Source: Rhabdornis inornatus
Taxonomy: Eukaryota > Chordata > Aves > Passeriformes > Rhabdornithidae
Assembly: GCA_013397075.1 (NCBI GenBank)
Contig: VWZS01004380.1
Span: forward strand, 248,001-312,000
DNA length: 64,000 nt
Direction of reading: 5' to 3'
Below, in pieces: positions 60,901 to 64,000 of this stretch (within the stretch, counting starts at the first letter, position 1; the number at the start of each line of letters is the position of its first letter). The translations under genes and the position numbers were made by a program. The notes beneath the pieces are model-generated. The model searched no databases and had not been told where the DNA came from. It worked only from the letters and a program-made list of their open reading frames with translations.

Positions 60901-63900
60901 AGGACGGGAGAGACAAAAGAAGATAAGATTTTTATTATTTCATGTAGTTCTAATGAGGCTGTGCATTCCAGAAACAAACAGTAATTATACCAACTTCATA
61001 AGCACTTCACAAGGATCTATGTGGCTACAAAGAAGCTATTTTGACTGAATTTTACTGGATTTGACAAATATTAGTTTGTCCTTTCTCCCCCCTGCCCCAC
61101 CAAAGCTGTGTTTGAATTTAGGCAGGCTGCATTAGCTATGGATGTCTTAATATATTTGAAACAAGGAACCAGGGAACTGTACAACATTAGGACCTTTGTA
61201 TATTTGTTCAGGTTTTAACAACAAGACATCAGAACAAAAAGGGAAAAGTCAAATGGCAGTCATAGTTTAGTTGTTAGTGCTTCCTTCTATAAACAACAAT
61301 AACTGACACAACTAACTGGAGCTTCAGAAAAGAGAACTAAGCAGATTTAAAATAATAAAGAACTTGAAATTGTAGTGTAGTCTTCAATGTAATGTAGTCT
61401 TAAAACATATCAGTGAAGATCAGTGAGGAAGGGCTCTATGGGAGGAAGGAGCATAACATTAAAGAGCATAGGGATATAAGAAAGGCAATTTTCCTTTTTG
61501 TCTTCCTGTATAGCAACACAATTCTCTTCCAGACTTTGGTCTTTGAGAACAATATTAATTTTAATAAAGCCTTTTTCTAGAAACACTGACTACTTCAAAG
61601 TAGTGAAGGAGCAAAACAGTTTGCTAGACTGTATCTAACATTCTACAAGTATTCTATATGCATCCATCAAGATCCTGATCAATAAAGCACTTGAGAGTAC
61701 ACGTTTAAATAAAAAAATTCATGAGTTGAAGTCAATGGGATTATTCACGTTCTTCAAGCTAAGATAAACTAAGCATAAGAAAAAGTACTTTCTCTCTGCA
61801 TTCACAATCAGCTTTCATTTAGCCACAGAAAAATTAACATCTATTTCAACAGTACTGGAAGCTGCCTAAAGGACTTGAACCTTGAAATACCTACAGGCTT
61901 CTCTATGCATATCACTGAGTTTTGATTTTCTGTTTTTTGCATGTCTAAATACCTTCCTCATAAAAAAGCATGGATTCTCATTTTTTTCCTTCCTTTATTT
62001 TCCACACTGAATCTTCCCTGATGTCAATGAATGCTACCAAAGAAAAATGGACAAAAATTAGAAATACACAAACATATTTCCTATTCACATTACTTACATT
62101 GAAACAGTTGATCTAGTGGTCAAGAATTTCACATCATAAGTCTTTTTAAATATTATGACAAGACTTTTAAGTCACTTTCTGCCAAAATGCATAGAGCTTC
62201 CATTTTGAGATGAAGATTTTTAAATCTGAGTGCCTACCAGCATGCTGTGTACTTAGGCTACAAAGCTAATGTAGATGGAGTCAATATGTTCAATGGAGCC
62301 TAAAAAGGCATTCAGCTGATGAGCCACTCTACACCATAAATCTCATAAATCACTCTAAATCTTTCTCTAGGCTCCTGAGTTTATTCACTGGGTGAAGCTT
62401 AGATACCCCATACTGCAATGAACACAAACTTGCAGAAAGACACCTATCTTCTTGCATTTATATCTCAAACTGAACCTCACCTCTGCTGTCCACAGCAAGC
62501 CCACTGGTAGGAAGGAAGGACCAGGAACTTTGGACTTCTGGATCTGACAGACCTCTAAACACAGAAATTCCCATGTATTGGCAAGTCATATGCAAACTCA
62601 TCCAAAGGCATTCATTTGTGCCAATTAACAACTTCAACTGTTATTGGGAGTCATATTTAATCATCTCATAGAGGCTGCTACTGTCAGTTTTATACCTGCC
62701 AGTGCTAGTGAAACTGCAGATCACATTTGGGAAGCTGAATGTGCACACTGCTCTGTGCTAAAATGTGGTCAGCAGAAAATCAGGATCCACTTAATCTGCT
62801 TTTACTAAGAATTTGGGAACCCTGTCTCTCCACAAGAAACTACAAAATAAATAGGAAAAACTAAAAGACTAGACTTGGATGATCAACAAAATACATACAC
62901 ACACCATTGTAATTCTACAAATACCATCTGGCTTTTTTCTGTTATAGGAGAAAACCTGTGAGCTATATTCATATACAAACTACTCTCATATAAGAATGAG
63001 AGTATTCTAAATTCACACTGGAAAGCTGAATTATTGTTGAAGAAATTTGTTTTTTCTACCCTGTGCACATAATCCTTAGGCATGTTAATGACTGTACATA
63101 AAGTTATACATATATATTTGGTTAAAGCAGTGGATCTTTTTTTACTAACACTCTTATCTTTTCTTTGAGTTTTCTATTATTCCAGATTGCACTTAACACA
63201 AGGCAAACCATAAGAGGTTAGTGACTTCAGTAGTGCTGTACCACTGAAATATAATTGCCTGCCACAATAAATTCCTAATGAGCACAACTCTTGCCAGAGG
63301 AAGGTTGCCCTGGCAACAAAGTTATTCCAGAAGGTAACTATCCATTTGGTAGAAGGCAGTGACACTCAGTTGTCTGACAAAGATTCAAAAACTATAAAAA
63401 CTTTTCAATTGCTCAAGTTCCATGGAAGCTTGACGTACCAGAACTCTCTTAACACAAGAAAATACTGATTTGCTGAATACAAACGGATTGAGAAACTTCC
63501 AAATTAATGTAGAGTTAGAACAAGGACATTATGCTAAAACAAGTACATGTTTCAATTGCCAGTCTTGCAATAAAAAGTTCTTCTCTCACTCGCTCATGTC
63601 TTTCTATGGTTCCAAATAACTAAATATGATTTAAACCATACTTTAACATTTACTTTTAAAGAGAACAATGCTAAAAGGTTTTCCTGAATTATAATGGAAG
63701 CTGGCAAGATCAAGGGTGGACTCAGTAGACAGTAGGATGGTGAATTCCAGCTCTGAGGTAGGGAGCTAAAAAAATTCCCAAGAGAAAACAAGAATCAAAA
63801 GTGGCAGAATCAAAAGTAGAGGCATGACCTGAGTACAGCCTCCTGAGGATACTGACGCTTTTTAACCCAGGAGCTGTTTTCGCTTACAGTCTATGGTGGG

Positions 63901-64000
63901 TAGTGACAAGAAGAGCCATTACCAAGACGCACAGTATTTTTACCTTTATTTCCTAAGAAAATTAAACTTCCATGTTCAGATTTTACATCTGGCAGGAAAG
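57988..64000. other. Unrecognised AT-rich DNA to the end of the window
   Basis: No gene, RNA gene or transposon is recognised. Open frames reach 116 codons at 60,118-60,468 (minus), rich in Phe, Leu and Ser with no domain. A purine-rich stretch lies at about 60,650-60,930. A more complex patch at about 62,440-62,780 was inspected and not identified. Confidence 0.45.

Noticed and set aside
1..64000. Endogenous retrovirus, CRISPR array, bacterial operon or phage
   Set aside because: No retroviral gene text, paired LTRs, spaced direct-repeat array or dense coding was seen. The inverted repeat pair is in the wrong orientation for a provirus.

Overview
This is vertebrate nuclear DNA, almost certainly from a bird and most likely from a passerine. 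CR1 LINE fragments run across the window in both orientations. Several still carry the bird-type CR1 3' tail (a 'ggtcccttccaa' block followed by an 'attctatgattct' octamer region). At 876-1016 there is a tRNA-Ile-derived SINE fused to a CR1 tail, the architecture known as TguSINE1, which is described from passerines. The sequence is AT-rich, CpG-poor and full of A/T homopolymers. I see no CpG island, no recognisable protein-coding exon, no tRNA or rRNA gene and no prokaryotic signal. The window therefore reads as a gene desert or the inside of a very large intron. Essentially all open frames are short and fit chance in AT-rich DNA or are shadows of CR1.

Layout. 1-1,020: a 5'-truncated, frameshifted CR1 on the minus strand (321-875) abutting a plus-strand SINE (876-1016). 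1,020-21,600: mostly unrecognised AT-rich DNA with short hairpins, a GC-richer patch (about 13,720-14,080), one clear CR1 tail (15,877-15,936) and one probable eroded CR1 tail (11,189-11,350). 21,600-22,350: two probable old CR1 pieces. 23,579-26,665: an inverted pair of about 270-300 bp repeats, roughly 94% identical in their cores, about 2.5 kb apart. The window's longest open frame (25,345-25,914) lies between them. I do not recognise this repeat, and it is the most interesting structure here. 26,700-39,200: unrecognised DNA with a perfect 21-bp palindrome (30,168-30,226), a smaller hairpin and two small tandem duplications. 39,220-40,065: an ancient, amniote-type CR1 reverse-transcriptase fragment. 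42,133-42,367: a young CR1 3' end whose last 52 codons are still open. 53,272-53,330: a CR1 tail. 55,760-56,545: a second ancient amniote-type CR1. 57,913-57,987: a CR1 reverse-transcriptase scrap. 58,000-64,000: nothing recognised.

No genes in this window work together in a pathway. The biology visible is retrotransposon history: CR1 supplies the reverse transcriptase, and the SINE's CR1-like tail is what would have let it use that machinery. All family assignments come from recall of consensus sequences and were not searched. Identity figures are hand counts over short stretches.
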